Positions 1-11,754 of a DNA stretch of 64,000 nucleotides are shown one piece after another (position 1 is the stretch's first letter; each line of letters begins with the position of its first letter). The position numbers and the translations under genes are program-made. The notes below the pieces were generated by a model. It was not told the origin of the DNA. It made no database searches and saw nothing but the letters and a program-made list of their open reading frames with translations. Source of the stretch: Platycnemis pennipes (Eukaryota; Arthropoda; Insecta; Odonata; Platycnemididae); contig OW121846.1 of NCBI GenBank assembly GCA_933228895.1, positions 8,339,915 to 8,403,914 of the forward strand, in the 5' to 3' direction.

Positions 1-2311
1 GAAAAAACTAACCGTTTTTACTGCCATGTGATGTCGTGAGTGGATGGAGGTGTGGGGAGGAAGGGGTGAAATTACTGCTTGGAGGGGGAATCCCCCTCTG
101 TGAGAACTTCGGAGGAAGTCCTCTGTCGCTTGGAGGTTGAAGGAAAAAACTTATCCAGTGTCTGTTGCTTCTGCCTTTTTTGTAACTCTTTTCGAATATA
201 CGACATCACATTGTCATTGAACATGTTTAGGCTCCTATTGCCTATTGTTTAGGAAAGAGTTTTCTATAAATAATTGCAATTCCCCCCACTTAGCACAAAT
301 TTCTTTAATCACCGAACTTGGGACTTCCTCTTTCCCTTCTCCCTCCCCATCCGAAGACATATCCTCAGCCAAATTCTTTTCTTCCTCAGCCTACAGGTAC
401 TGCAACTCTTCAGTAGTGAGTTCATTGCTGTGCTCTTCCACAAGCTCTTCAACATCGTCATTATCCACCTCCAACCCCATTTTTTGGCCGAGGGAAACGA
501 TTTCATCAACAATTTCTGGTTCGATTCCTTCAAAATCTCGCTCTGGAACACAGTCTGGCCACAGTTTTCTCCATCCTGCATTCATAGTACGGTAGGTCAC
601 TTGGTTCCATGCATTATCTATAAGACGAACACAATTCAAAATGTTGAAGTGATTCTTCCAAAATTCCTTCAGAGTTAAGTTGGTATCATTCGTTATATCG
701 AAACACTTTTTGAATAAGGCTTTCGTGTACAATTTCTTGAAGTTTGAAATGATCTGTTGATCCATGGGCTGCAGCAAGGGGGTTGTGTTCGGTGGCAGAT
801 AACAAACTTGAACAAAGTCGAACTCTTCTTCTAAGTACTCGCTGATGTTTGGAGGGTGTGCTGTAGCATTATCCAGCAGTAGAAGGCATTTGAGGGGAAG
901 TTTGTTCTTCTGTAGATATTCTTTCACAGTCGGGGCAAACACTTCGGTCACCCACACGACGAAAAATTGGCGGGTCACCCAAGCCTTAGAGTTAGACCTC
1001 CACATAACAGGCAATTTCTGTTTTATTACATTGTGCTTCTTGAATACTCTTGGATTGTCCTAATGGTAGACTAACAGTGGCTTAAGCTTAAAATCCCCGC
1101 TGGCGTTACCGCACAATAGAAGAGTTAGCCTATCTTTCATAGGTTTGTGCCCTGGCAATGCTTTCTCTTCCTTCGTTCTGTACGTTTTATTCGGCATCTT
1201 CTTCCAAAACAGTCCTGTTTCATCCGCATTAAATACCTGTTGCGGGACGTACTCTCCTTCTTCTATGATTTTTTTGAATTCTAGGAGGAATTTCTGTGCC
1301 CCTGCCTTGTCGGAACTAGCTGCTTCCCCATTCCTTATGTTGCTGTGGATGCCTGTTCTGTACTTAAAATTTTCAAACCAGCCTCGACTGGCTTTGAAAA
1401 GAAAATCAACTGAAGCACTTGTCCCTGGGGTTTTCTTCTTCAAATCTTCGTAAATTTGCAGCGCCTTCTCACCAATAAATGCCTCACTGATGCTAGCACC
1501 ACCTAACTATTTTTCATTTATATACAAAAGCAACAACTTTTCTACTTCATCTATTATTTTAGGCCTTTGCTTTGTTATAATACTTACTCCTTTTGACAAA
1601 TTAGCTTCTTCAAGCTGCGCTTTTTTCTTTAAAATCGTAGAGATTGTCGACTTTGACATGCCGCATTCTCTTGCGATATCTGATACACGCATGCCTCGTT
1701 TATACTTGGCAATCATTTTCTTCTTCAATTCAATTGTTGTCCGCTTCCTTCTCTCTGAACTGCTAACATCTCTCTTAAACTTCTTTGGTGCCATGATTGA
1801 AGGCTTGATGATTATTAAAATAAAGTAAAAAAATCACTAAAGAGGAAGGATGCACAAGGATTAGGATAATGAACGTGTGTTCTTAACTGTGTCTCGAGCA
1901 CAAAGAAAGATGAGAAGCACTTGGCCCCTGTCCGCTGGTCAGGTGTACGTGACGTAGCACACGTGTTCAACACATCTGAAGGCGGTTCAACTCGGTTTTT
2001 AACTGATTTAATTCACTTATAATTAGTACATGATCGCTAAAGGAGTGTGACAAGAGTAACTTCTGAAATGTCTCTGGAATCCACCAGCACGCTGCACGTC
2101 CGCGATGAGAGTGTGTGTGTAAATGGATGACGATGTATATGCGTAGCCTGCGACATTGTATTACTTTGTATCCATTTGGGATCGCACAGCACCGAACACA
2201 AACATGGCTGCTACACATCTGTTCGCTAACCGAGGCAAATTTTTAGCGAAATTTTTGGTCGTTATCCGAATTGTTCGTTATCAGAGGCGTTCGCTAACCG
2301 AGGTTTCACTG
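1..2311 (-). mobile_element. Tigger/pogo DNA transposon, one end outside the window
   Basis: The right-hand terminus reads (minus strand) CAGTGAAACCTCGG and ends at 2311, followed by TA at 2312-2313, the target dinucleotide of Tc1/mariner-Tigger elements. The subterminal part (2222-2311) repeats the GTTCGCTAACCGAGG motif. The other end is not found and must lie before base 1. The interior carries a pogo-type transposase. No second terminal repeat or matching TA can be checked from this window. Confidence 0.88.
235..1794 (-). pseudogene. Tigger-type transposase, one frame with three internal TAG stops
   Basis: This is a pogo/Tigger (CENP-B/jerky-related) transposase of about 519 codons, near the usual family length. 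It starts with MAPKKFKRDVSS, followed by a Psq-type helix-turn-helix (KRGMRVSDIARECGMSKSTIS), a CENP-B-type DNA-binding region (ASRGWFENFKYR) and the DDE catalytic core with FNADETGLFW (first Asp) and LLLDNATAHP (second Asp), then LPPNTTPLLQPMDQ. The frame is continuous, but TAG codons interrupt it at 1507-1509, 1060-1062 and 391-393 before the natural TAG at 235-237. At each site a Gln would fit, so the stops look like CAG-to-TAG transitions. As it stands the gene cannot make transposase without readthrough. It acts in the nucleus, cutting and pasting at TA sites. Confidence 0.9.
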
Positions 2312-2339
2312 TAATCCTCACGTTTTTCCCACATTGTAA

Positions 2340-3200
2340 ATTCTTTCACACACTATTAGATATGTAATATTGATATATTGTGTATGTATATTTCTTTTGT
2401 GTTAATTTATCATTCTTTAATTCCTATAAGTGTATTCTTTATTGATGTTTTTTTCTCAAATCTCTGCTTTGCTAAAATGTAGTCTATTTGAAATATTTCA
2501 AATCTTCCTCTGTCTCCTGGCATTTTCCATGTGTATCTTCTTCAGTTGTGATTTTTAAACAATGTGTTCGAGACACCTAACTTATGTTGTGTGCAGAACT
2601 CCAGCAGTCTTTCTCCTTATTCGTTTCGGTTTCCCAATCCATATTTCCCAGTTATTCTTCCATCTTGACCTCAGACAATAGCGTTACAGTCTCCTAAAAT
2701 AATTAGGTTTTCTTCTCCTCTTACCTGTTTTATAACTTCCGTGATATCTTCGTAGACGTCTTCCACTTCTTTATCTTCGTAATCCAAAATAGGCATGTAA
2801 ACTTGCACCACAATGGTATCTGTAGGCTTAGTTTCAATTTTAACCGTTATAATCCTCTCACTCTACTGAAGGAAGTTCTTCACACGTAGTCCTGAACTCT
2901 TCCTGAGCATTATGCCTACTCCAGCGTTACCATTCAGTGATCCAGTGTGAATAATTCTATAACGTCCACTCCAAAAGTCTCCTTCTTCGGGTCATCTCAT
3001 TTCACTGATTCCTAGTATGTCGAGGTCCATTCTCCGCATTTCCACCTTCAGGTTCTCCTGCGTGATCGCACGTTCCACGTCCCTACCCTAAAATGTCTAT
3101 CACACTTCACTGATGTTATCTCTCGGGTAGTCCCCACCCGGTGAATGGGGGACTATTTTACCTCAGGAACATTTTACTCGAGAGGGTTCCATCACATCAT
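2340..3200 (-). pseudogene. LINE endonuclease remnant (RTE-like)
   Basis: Read on the minus strand, this is the apurinic-endonuclease-like domain found at the start of ORF2 of RTE-type LINEs. It contains RMDLDILGISE, then SLNGNAGVGIMLRKSSG, VVQVYMPILDYEDKEVED, the signature LIILGDCNA (near 2665-2700) and further on RRYTWKMPGDRGRFEIFQIDYIL. Several stops and frame changes show it is dead. No RT follows toward lower coordinates; the Tigger element begins at 2311, so the LINE was truncated or cut there. The sequence at 3120-3600 on the same strand may be its 5' leader but shows no domain. It may belong to the same family as the RTE-like copy at 17.9-19.2 kb. Confidence 0.8.
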
Positions 3201-3705
3201 GAGAAAAAAGATATGAGTGGAGTAGCTGTGTCTCCTCAGGATAATAATGTGGTGGTTTCCCCTTGCCTTCCATATCGCAGTGCTACAGCCGCTAATGTTT
3301 CCGCGCCTTTAGTGAAATGAATGTCACTGTACCGACCACTGTGGTCTCCACCTTGACTCATAAGAAGAAGAGCTGCTGCCCTCTCCTCCGGGTGATGAGA
3401 AGCGTAATTATTGGCGGCCTCCCGTCGCCAAGTCACGGCATCTTCACAGGTTCTGTATTATTTAGTGACCAACCTTACCCAGGGATAGACCACATACTCC
3501 CTCGGAATGCCGTCGCTTTTTTTCACGACTGCTTCTTCGACGAGTAAATTCGCTTATCTCGCAGCTAACCTCTATATCTAGAGGTCGACCCACCATTCGC
3601 AACCCGGTGGACGTACTCGGTGGCTTTAAGCTCAGCCGCGAGGTTCTCTACGTAGTAAATTAAAATGATAAAATTTGTTTCAAAACGTTTAAAATATACT
3701 CTGTC

Positions 3706-3900
3706 TCCTCATAATTTCCTCCAGCAACTGCCTCTCCTCCACAACCATGTCCACTACTTCCTTAGCTGCATTTCTTTTGCCATACTGCACTAATCCATTG
3801 TTCTCCATTTGCAGATATGGGTATGAGCGAAGTACACAGGCCTCTCTCGAATGAGCAAAAAATAATCGACGATAACATCCATTGGAAAGGTAGGGCACCA
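3706..3900 (-). repeat. Left arm of a large inverted repeat
   Basis: The reverse complement of this arm matches 4756-4953 at roughly 80-85% by eye, e.g. TGGTGCCCTACCTTTCCAAT at the inner edge and GAGGAAATTATGAG at the outer edge. Translated on the minus strand it gives VVDMVVEERQLLEEIMRR, which resembles the tail of an RTE-like ORF2. Confidence 0.85.
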
Positions 3901-3904
3901 ATCG

Positions 3905-4015
3905 TGGACCACACTAGTGACCCAATAGCGTTTGCCAGGCCGCAAATCACCAGTTCTTAATTGCGAAGCTGGCAGCACAAAGATTGCGGGTTCGAATCCC
4001 ACCACCGGACTGAAT
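3905..4015 (+). repeat. Possible tRNA-derived SINE fragment
   Basis: A B-box-like sequence GCGGGTTCGAATCCCACC lies at about 3986-4003, the pol III internal promoter element that tRNA-derived SINEs keep. No convincing A box precedes it at the right spacing, and no cloverleaf can be drawn. It sits at the inner edge of the left inverted-repeat arm. Confidence 0.3.
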
Positions 4016-4149
4016 GATATGTTCATCTTAGATTTAATCATGGATTGAAGATTATTTTAGACGGTGTGATGGAACCAATTCCGTGGTGGCACCGAAGCAC
4101 CTTATTCAAATACGAGGGAAGAAAAATGATTTGACATAGTGTTGATGGT

Positions 4150-4480
4150 CACGATACTGAGAAATCAAATGACTCTCCCTCGCCCATTGCGCTCACAAAC
4201 AGCCCGTGGCTCGACGTGAGATTGTTTTCGTGGCGCCGAGGGAGCGGGTTCGCTGCGGCTCCCGCACCCCCGCCCCTGCCGCGCCTCCGCCGTCGCCTCG
4301 TATCGATTTGCTGTGCTTCCCGCACGACGTAGACGCCCCCCCCTCCACGGTGCGTCGCTGCCGCCGCTTCTATTTCCGGCGGGAATTATTTCCGCCACGC
4401 CGCCATTGCCGACGTGCGTGCGGAAAATGTGCCACTGGAACACGCTTCCGGCCCTCATGCACTGGAACGAAGATCAGCAA
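4150..4480. other. GC-rich stretch inside the inverted repeat
   Basis: This stretch is clearly richer in G+C and CpG than the AT-rich surroundings. Long open frames exist on both strands, but their products are composition-driven (Arg/Pro/Ala runs) and match no family I recognise. It could be an old CpG-rich exon or promoter fragment captured between the two repeat arms. I do not annotate a gene. Confidence 0.4.
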
Positions 4481-4755
4481 TTGTCTTTGTGGAATGACTA
4501 GCAGGAAGCCAATGAAGATCACCACGGTCCTCGATAAGTTCTCTTCCAAGAGAAACGTGGCATTAAACCACGGAACTGTAGTCTCCCACGGCAGCACGAC
4601 GTTCTCTCGACATTCGTGTTTAGAAATTCCGAAAAAAACTTATATTTTGTCTTTCTCTCATGCATGCATTCAATCAAACGCATGCCTTTCGGTTTCAGAA
4701 TTAAGATCTGGTAATATTCAGGCACTCGTCATGGTGTAACTACTGTATTAAGATT

Positions 4756-5160
4756 TGGTGCCCTACCTTTCCAATGAATTTTATCGTCAATTATTTTTTA
4801 CTTATTTGTGAGAAGCCTGCTTATTTCGCTCCTACCCATATCTTCAAATGGAGAACAAAGGATTAGTGCAGTGGGGCAAAAGAAAGACTACTTATGAAGT
4901 AGTGGACATGGTTGTGGAAGAGAGACAGCTGCTGGAGGAAATTATGAGAAGGCATAGTACTTGGGGTTGGGCTAAGAAACTTAAGGTAATGGTTTACTGA
5001 AGGCCATTGCATAGGGTAGAATAAGGACAAGGAAGGGACGAGGAAGAGGCTATGTTTTATGGGTTGCATGACGGGAGATGGGGCAAATGCTGAACTAAAT
5101 AGGGAAAAATTGCGATTAAAGAAAGGCTCACATGCGTCGAGAGAAAGGGCGGTCCATGAA
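4756..5160 (+). pseudogene. Right arm of the inverted repeat, with RTE-like ORF2 tail
   Basis: Bases 4756-4953 are the inverted partner of 3706-3900. Translation of the plus strand gives VVDMVVEERQLLEEIMRR and then, after a frame change, a basic segment near 5020-5110 (RGRGRGYV-like, followed by MTGDGANAELNREK). This resembles the extreme C-terminus of RTE-like ORF2, compare KGRPRMRYIEQ in the copy at 19.1 kb. It is too decayed for a firm family call. Confidence 0.45.
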
Positions 5161-6559
5161 AACCCCTCTTGAACAGCGCTGCGACACTAATCCCAATCCA
5201 TAACTTGGGAGGGGATTAAGTGTGGGAAATCACACAGAGGGTTCAGAGGCTCTCTGTGCTGGGTGTGAGCAAGACGTCAAAAGTCCTCGTTGTCTCTGCT
5301 TCGCTCAAAATTCTCCTCAAGCATCCCCCTGCGAATCTAATCGTACGCCTATTGATCCATGACGCTCACTTGAAAATGACGTTTAGTGGGAATTAACTTA
5401 TGTTAATAATTCAGCAGTGGAATACTGCAGGTGTTATTTGATACACATTTCAAAGGAGTCTCAGGGGATAAAACCCGGAACTTTATCTTGAAAGTAATAG
5501 ATTCAACTTCATTGACGTCCAGGAAAAGATTGATTAGCAACGAAAGAGATCGTGGTCACTCAGTGTTTAGCATAGTGTAAATCTATGCTTTAATTTAGTC
5601 CAAACCTGTTGCAATACCTGTGTTGAATATCAGTTTTAACATATTTGTTCAGTTTAGTTTATTATATAGCAAACCGCCTTAATTTGTGAATTCTCAATGC
5701 TGGGAATAAACCTTCTTCGGCTGGTAACCAGGGACCGATCGTAAAATATGAACGATATCTTACCAGAGAAAGATGACACTTTTTCTTTATTTCATATTTC
5801 TCTATTCCTTGGACTATTTGCGTCCAGAATTGATCAAATGATACTCAGCTATTCCTTAATGTAACAGTACTATTTTATTGTTAGCTAACTGCATGACGAG
5901 TCGCTGATAATGACTGACCCGCACACAATTCACTCGTCCTGCCATTTCAAAGTTGCCTCAATATTTTAAAAAAAACCTGCAAAAATAAAATTTCATGACG
6001 GGTGTCTCGGTTTTAAATTATTGGGAACCATAATGCTCTTCCTTCATGAAAAATGGACGACAAACGTTGAAAATTCGTTGCAATTGCAGGGGAATGGTGA
6101 TATTTCCTTGCCTGCCTCGATTCTTTTCCACCGGGCTCTTATTTGCCATTTCAGGTGACCATTCTGTATTCATTCCCAATATTTCTCATGGGTCTTGCTT
6201 CGTGGCGGTGTCAACTAATGCCACAAGGTAAAATGCACTTCACTTCTGCGGTAAAAGGGTGACCCGGTGTTGTTTTCAAGGTTCCGCTCTCCTCTTACTT
6301 CTTTCCTTCCCCCTCTGCCTCTTTCTTTATTCCTTTCTCATTACCTGGTTTTTCCTTCCTTCTTACTCTCTACGTCAGCCTAATAGGCAAAACAAATATA
6401 TCCTTTATGGAGCAGTGAAAGACATCCGGGGGAATGGCAGAATGGCGAGAATGGGAGTGGGAGAGGTGTGGGGAGTACCGTACTCCAAATCTATTTTCAA
6501 ATGCATCTTAAGCTGTAACATGGATGGTTTACATAACATAACTCTACCCATATACAACG
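5161..6559. other. No recognisable gene
   Basis: AT-rich intergenic sequence with scattered stops in all frames. Short open frames (for example 6046-6231 and 6259-6564) show no domain, signal or codon bias that I can support. Confidence 0.5.
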
Positions 6560-7050
6560 ATTAATGGAAAGAGAATCGGAACAAAACCACTCGGAATACC
6601 TCTTTGGATTTAAAAAAGATAGAGGAGCAATAGAGGCCATACTGATTTAAGTTTTATGGTCGACAAAATTAATAGGCTGAAGCAAATTGGTGTGTGAACC
6701 GTTCGTGGTCCTAAAGAAGGCTTTTGTTTACGTTGAGTGAAATAGGATATTCAAGTTATCGAGACAAATAGTGATTTATTTTAACAACAGAAGAATAATC
6801 AATGAATTCTACAAAAATCAAGTCACTACGCCGTGCACAAAAATTGTAATGAAATTAGAAGATCAATTAAACAAAGGAATAAGACTGATGTGCAATCATT
6901 CTCCTGTTAAAATCAGTATATACTTTTAATATGTCATTAATGAAGTGAAAAGAAGAGTAATCAAAGGAATGTACGGTGAAGATGTTGACATGATCTGCTT
7001 CGCAGATGGCATCTCACTCTGTACTGACAATGAAGAGGAGCCTATTTGAA
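6560..7050 (+). pseudogene. Degenerate LINE reverse-transcriptase fragment (RTE-like)
   Basis: In shifting frames one reads, in correct RT order, FGFKKDRG, a VDKINRLKQIG segment, FVYVE (the 'lvDlkkAFd' region), RRIINEFYKNQVTTPC, LNKGIRLMC and finally DVDMICFADGISLC, equivalent to the FADD catalytic motif but with the second Asp lost. Many stops and frame shifts. The match to RTE-type RT order is clear, but exact limits are uncertain. Confidence 0.7.
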
Positions 7051-8515
7051 TACATAGGAGCAAATACTTCAAGGATATGTATGCATTGGGAGATAAAAGT
7101 CATGTTGTGTAAAAGAGATAAATTGAAGGTGAACATTGCACTCCAAGGAGAGAAGCCGGAACGTGAAACGAAAACGATCCCATCATGTAAGATATACGAA
7201 TTCGGTCTCTACGCTCCGGTTATATTCCTGCATCCTTCTGTTTAGGCAATCAATCGCGCTCCAAATATGGGAAAAGCGCACACATCCCGCAAGACTTGGC
7301 TGAAGGTGCCGAATGTCAAATCCCGACTCCCTCCAGACGAGATTCAGTTCCGTGAGGAACTCGAAGAGCTTCCCGGAGCCATTCCCGGAGTCGTAGACTT
7401 AGACCACCACCCTTAGAGCAGAGCAGACGAACCGCCGCCGCCCGATTTATCAATGGGTGCTGATTAACCTCCCGGCATGCAACAGTAGGTGACGCGTTAC
7501 CCACTCCATCTATGCTCCATGGTTTTCACTCCAAGCTACGCAGACGTTTTTCTCATCACTTCCCGGATGGGTCGCGGAAAGAAACCGCCCCTTTTGTAAA
7601 TTACTTAAGCCTATGAAGTCGATGCCGACGTTGACATATCCAGGTATGCATGTACAAGTGGAGTGGAGAGATATTTGTTTGTTCTTTGCAGCACTCTAGT
7701 GTTCTTGCAGCCGACACCTTATCACCCTAGACGCCTACCATGGGAGCTTCAAAAACATCTTTAGAAGGGTTTTCTGTATTCAAGATTCAATTAAATCATA
7801 TCACTGCATAACATTTGTTAGTTTTCTAACTGTTCCCTCAATTCAAGTAAAAATATGTATGATCGGCTTTCCTGCAATGCGATGGATTACGGCAAAGGTG
7901 GCAACATTTTCTGTTGACGTTGGTTCTGCAACGACACTTTTAATTATTACGTCTCGTTTTTTGCCACCTTAGCGTGCAGCCTTATGCATAGCGATTTCGA
8001 AAAGGCAACTTTTTCGTAGTTACTGGGAGAAAAGGTTTCTGGTTTAAATCTACCCATAGAAAGGGCTTTTCAACTTATTCTTTTACTTTATCTAGAACCT
8101 TAATTTGAGTTTTTTGTTTGTTGCTACGGAAAGCTTGTTGCGTCAGTGTAGTAACAGTCATTATTTTCACACCATGTCGACTCGAGACGGCGCATTTTCT
8201 ATTCTTGTAATTAACACTGCTTGTGTATAAATCTTGTATCTTCGTGCAAACTGTGAATAGCCCTTTCTGAACTTGTATATGAGAGATAGCTGGAGAAACT
8301 GCCGTCGCCAATAGAAAATTCAATTAATTTTGGTGAGATTGCATTCTATACACGTAGTTAACTGAAGCTTCATTTTCGCGAAGAGATGGATAATTGGCGT
8401 CTATGGTCTTTGCCGCATAATTGCGAACATTAAATTCATCGTTGATGGCGTACTCTTCTGCTTATAGCATATTTTTAGGAATTCTCACTTGGACGAAACG
8501 AACAATCTTCTCGCG
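7051..8515. other. No recognisable gene
   Basis: Mixed sequence without supportable features. A short minus-strand frame at 8075-8323 and a richer-GC stretch at 7260-7560 have no identifiable homology from inspection. Confidence 0.45.
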
Positions 8516-9121
8516 TTAGCCTAGCAGAAATTGCATGAGAAGCCTATTTTCCAGCATTGTTGTGGCTCCTACTGATGCAGCATCTGCAACTGATTCCCTT
8601 AGCTGCCGTGAAATTTTTCTAAGGCCCGTCGCGAAACTTGAAACAGACTCTAGAGGCTGCTGAACACAATTGGAAAGCATTCGCTCTAAGGAGAGTGGCG
8701 AGATGCGACATGCAAACCTTCGTTTGAGAAATGTGGAGAAGTTGTCAAAGCTTTCCACCACATGGGAGTTTGCTGATACATATTCGGCGGCAGAACCACT
8801 CAAACGTAGACGAGCGATACACAACGTTTGCTGTTCATTCCAAGCACTGAAATGACTAGTTATTCGCAGTCCTTCAAGAAAGGTATCTACAGAAATATCA
8901 TCGTCACCACTGAAATTGGGTATGAAATACACTTGGCTACCTAAGGCATTCTTTGCAACAGGTAAGCATTCCGATGTGGACGAATCCTTATTACTTCCAG
9001 TGGTAGATGGAGTGATTGAATTTATCATTGGCTCAAAGTCAATGAAGTTAGATAAGGGTTGTTGCACACAAGACGAATGTGGGAAAAGAGCGGATGGAGG
9101 GCTTTGGATGCACGGATTCAT
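8516..9121 (-). pseudogene. Gypsy-like LTR-retrotransposon gag fragment
   Basis: An open frame of up to 230 codons (first Met at 9208; the Met at 9121 gives a more ordinary gag start and removes a hydrophobic leader). It has the layout of a Retrotrans_gag capsid region: VYFIPNFSGDDD, then FLEGLRITSHFSAWNEQQ, LRLSGSAAEYVSA, FLKRRFACRISP, and a Leu/Arg-rich C-terminal helix region ending MQFLLG. Such proteins form the particle that packages the element RNA. It stops at a TAG with no nucleocapsid zinc knuckle, protease or RT downstream, so this is a truncated copy. A candidate primer-binding site lies upstream (9281-9298). Confidence 0.7.
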
Positions 9122-9280
9122 GGCAATAAATAATAAAATTACAATAAACAAATTACAATGAAACACTGATAATGCGGGAATAGATGCACAGCTAGTATTG
9201 AGCCGCAAAACTACGTTTGATACAAGTTTGGCTCCCGTTAATAAGAAAAGTGAGGAAAAACTGTCGTAGCAATGATCCGT

Positions 9281-9298
9281 AATTCACACCTGACACCA
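9281..9298 (-). promoter_or_regulatory. Candidate tRNA primer-binding site of the Gypsy-like element
   Basis: On the minus strand the sequence TGGTGTCAGGTGTGAATT begins with TGG, as expected for pairing to a tRNA 3' CCA end. The TTTGGTGTCAG context is common just after the 5' LTR of Ty3/Gypsy elements. It lies about 160 bp upstream of the preferred gag start. No LTR pair was found to confirm it. Confidence 0.45.
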
Positions 9299-9303
9299 AA
9301 TGT

Positions 9304-10410
9304 CTACCTACCAGGCCACCACGCTCCTGATATGATTCGATATGAATTAGGCCACGATATCAGATTCCGATGTAAGAGGCCTACAGACTGCTTTTTCCTG
9401 GAGGGTTTCGGATCGAACGCCGATATTTCATGCGCATATGGAACTGCGCCTTTGAGAGAACATGGAACCATCGGAGATAGCATGCTTGCCAATCAGAACT
9501 ACAAACGCTCTTGAGGACACCAGCCAATAATTGGTGTTGCTTCGTCGTCGCCTTCCTCTCCTACCGCTTCCTCCTTCGAGCACCGACCGTACGGTACTCT
9601 GGTACAGTCTCCAGATCTCAATACACTTTCTCTTTTATCTTCTTCTCACCAGTGTCAACTGCATACCAAACCTTCAATCCCCTTCACCCGTGTCATTTGC
9701 TATTCGCTTCAAGCTGATGTGACCGCCGCCGCCGCCTCAGAATGCACGAGGAACGGCCTTCCAGCGCTCGCCCTCGGACCACAATAGACAAACCTCTTCC
9801 CGTCTTCCACAGCCACTTTCCTCTCAGCCCCGATCCTGCTTCCTTCGCCTTCTCCTACAGCATGTTCTCCAAAACCTCTTCCACACTTCTCTTTTCAAGG
9901 TTTTGTGCCGCTCATCCGTCCCCCACACTTAGCCGTCCACAACTCAACGATTATTTTGTTCCCCTTGTAGCCGTTATTGCTATCGGTCACCTCTTTTTCA
10001 CTCGGATGTGAGCAAACATTTCTCCAACATGACTTCACACATGAATAACGTAAGTGTTCGGAATGGGCCAAAAAAATAAAAAACATTATGTGAGGCGATG
10101 TAATTAGTTTCGCATTTAATATTTATGTGTGTTATAAATATTATTTATATCTCTCCTTATCAGATAAAATAAAAACTAGTCCCATCTTAAAATACAATTC
10201 ACATTTCCAAGTGTAAAAGTTTTTATTTTACCTTTATTTTACAACCCACTTGAACAGAATCAGAAAATAAGCATAAGAAAATTTTGACAGATCTTTATCA
10301 GCCTATTCAGGCACAATTTGCTGATCCTACTCATCATAGTATGAAATTTACAAATTATTACAATAATATTTATTGCAGCAAAAATCGAAGGTGACTTTAA
10401 AAAATAAGTG
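9304..10410. other. Possible LTR and unassigned sequence
   Basis: If the primer site is real, the 5' LTR of the Gypsy-like element should start just above 9298, but no TG...CA boundaries or second LTR were identified. The part at 9500-9900 is strongly pyrimidine-rich on the plus strand, giving spurious Ser/Pro/Leu open frames. 10080-10400 is AT-rich and featureless. Confidence 0.4.
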
Positions 10411-11030
10411 TCACATATGTACCTTTTCCTGATGCCTTACTGCTGTGCTGGCAGATAGGATTGCCGAGGTTGGTTGCCTCCTTACCGTAAACCTGAAATA
10501 TCGGTTAAATATAGAGATGAGAAATTAGGTGTCCCTGTGTAATTTCACATCGGAAATACACTCACCTGCCTCCTTGAGCCTCGAAACTTATATGCACTCC
10601 TCGAAACTCTCCAAATCTGCACCGCAAGAGTAGGATTTTTTCCTTCGGGTATCTGGGAACGCCTTTCAACAGCAAATCTTCTTTCGATTGTGGAGAAGCT
10701 GCATGGTAGGAACGGATACACTCCACGGTAGGTGCCTCTCAGAATAGCCTCTCCACTATTTCATCCTTCATTTGCTCGTCGGTTACAAACTCGAAGTCCA
10801 TCCCTTTCACGTTCGATTTGAAAAGTTCCTCATGAATCTGAATTCTTCAACGGGGGCTGCAGACTGGCACGAGTCTCTTCAGCTTCCCTCCAAGTTAGTC
10901 ACACGGATCCTTGCCCTGAGATGTAGTATAGAAATGCCATTCAGCATCGACTGCAAAATCTTGGCGATGCAACAATTTCAACATATTGTAGCGGTTCTTG
11001 CATTGAGTCCCTGCACCATCGAAAGGGTAA
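10411..11030 (-). pseudogene. DDE-type transposase C-terminal fragment, same family as the 35-40 kb element
   Basis: Minus-strand reading gives FDGAGTQCKNRYNML, VDAEWHFYTTSQGKDPCD, LGGKLKRL, MDFEFVTDEQMKDEIVERLF, and then LLLKGVPRYPKEKILLLRCR. The block order is the same as SDGAAGHFKNKY ... FSATGRGKSACDEVGG in the transposase at 37.9-38.2 kb. One in-frame TGA lies after ERLF (an Arg CGA would fit). A short 73-bp gap (10493-10565) has good GT-AG borders (GTGAGT ... TTTCAG) and joins two frames, ending at a TGA at 10411-10413, so a small intron is possible. Stops further upstream show decay. Family is named only by resemblance to the other copy. Confidence 0.6.
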
Positions 11031-11754
11031 TTTTTGGCGGAGGTCAAGTAAACTTGTTGCACTATGGAGTAGCTTTATTTCAAAGTGTGAAATGCAACGA
11101 CGTTTTGGTTCATTTAGTCTGAAATAATAACCAGACTGAGGGACCTTACTTGATCGCTCGTATTTGTACTGCAACATGCAAACAGATGTACTATAGGATA
11201 AAAAAGTTTCCCAACAAATGGAGCGTCGCCACTATCGCCCTGAGAGAAAATTGAATTCCTTTCTGACGGTACAATATTCTTTGGTCTCGGCCACCACGAG
11301 GGAAGTTCAAACACGGTTAGGTGATGGATTCATCGCCCGAGTATGTGACGGAATACCGAAAGCTTGCCTGCCCCGAGCTGTAAACGAGATGGCGTCCAGA
11401 AGGGGCGCATATTATTCCTCAAATGCATTTTAAACGCTCTATTCAACTATCTCGTTCTCGCCGAACTTTCCTCCGAACGCAGAGCCTTTCCGACAAACTT
11501 CGCTTCTTCCTCGCACTCTGGCAAGGTCCTGGGATTCACCCGGTGTTCGCCTCTTCGCTTTCTTTCTCTCGTTTGAGAAAGTGAGAAAGTTTATATTATT
11601 TAGTAATTATGTAGAGAGCTGCCGCTAATTAGTACTTCGAACCCAAGGAATGATTTAGAGAAGTATGTAGCATAATCTAAGACAGTTAACAGAGCACCTC
11701 CATGATTTTCCTTTGGTAAATGTAAATACATGAGATACATGGAACAGGTTGTGA
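11031..11754. other. No recognisable gene
   Basis: This probably includes decayed 5' sequence of the transposase fragment just below it; nothing else can be supported. Confidence 0.4.

Noticed and set aside
245..678. Two overlapping plus-strand frames (116 and 134 codons)
   Set aside because: They are antisense shadows of the Tigger transposase on the minus strand.
4206..4739. 177-codon plus-strand frame through the GC-rich stretch
   Set aside because: Both strands are open here only because of high GC; the product is Arg/Pro/Ala-biased, has no domain, and overlaps the inverted-repeat boundary.
9511..10011. Several Ser/Pro/Leu-rich frames
   Set aside because: They arise from a pyrimidine-rich tract; all three frames give similar low-complexity products.
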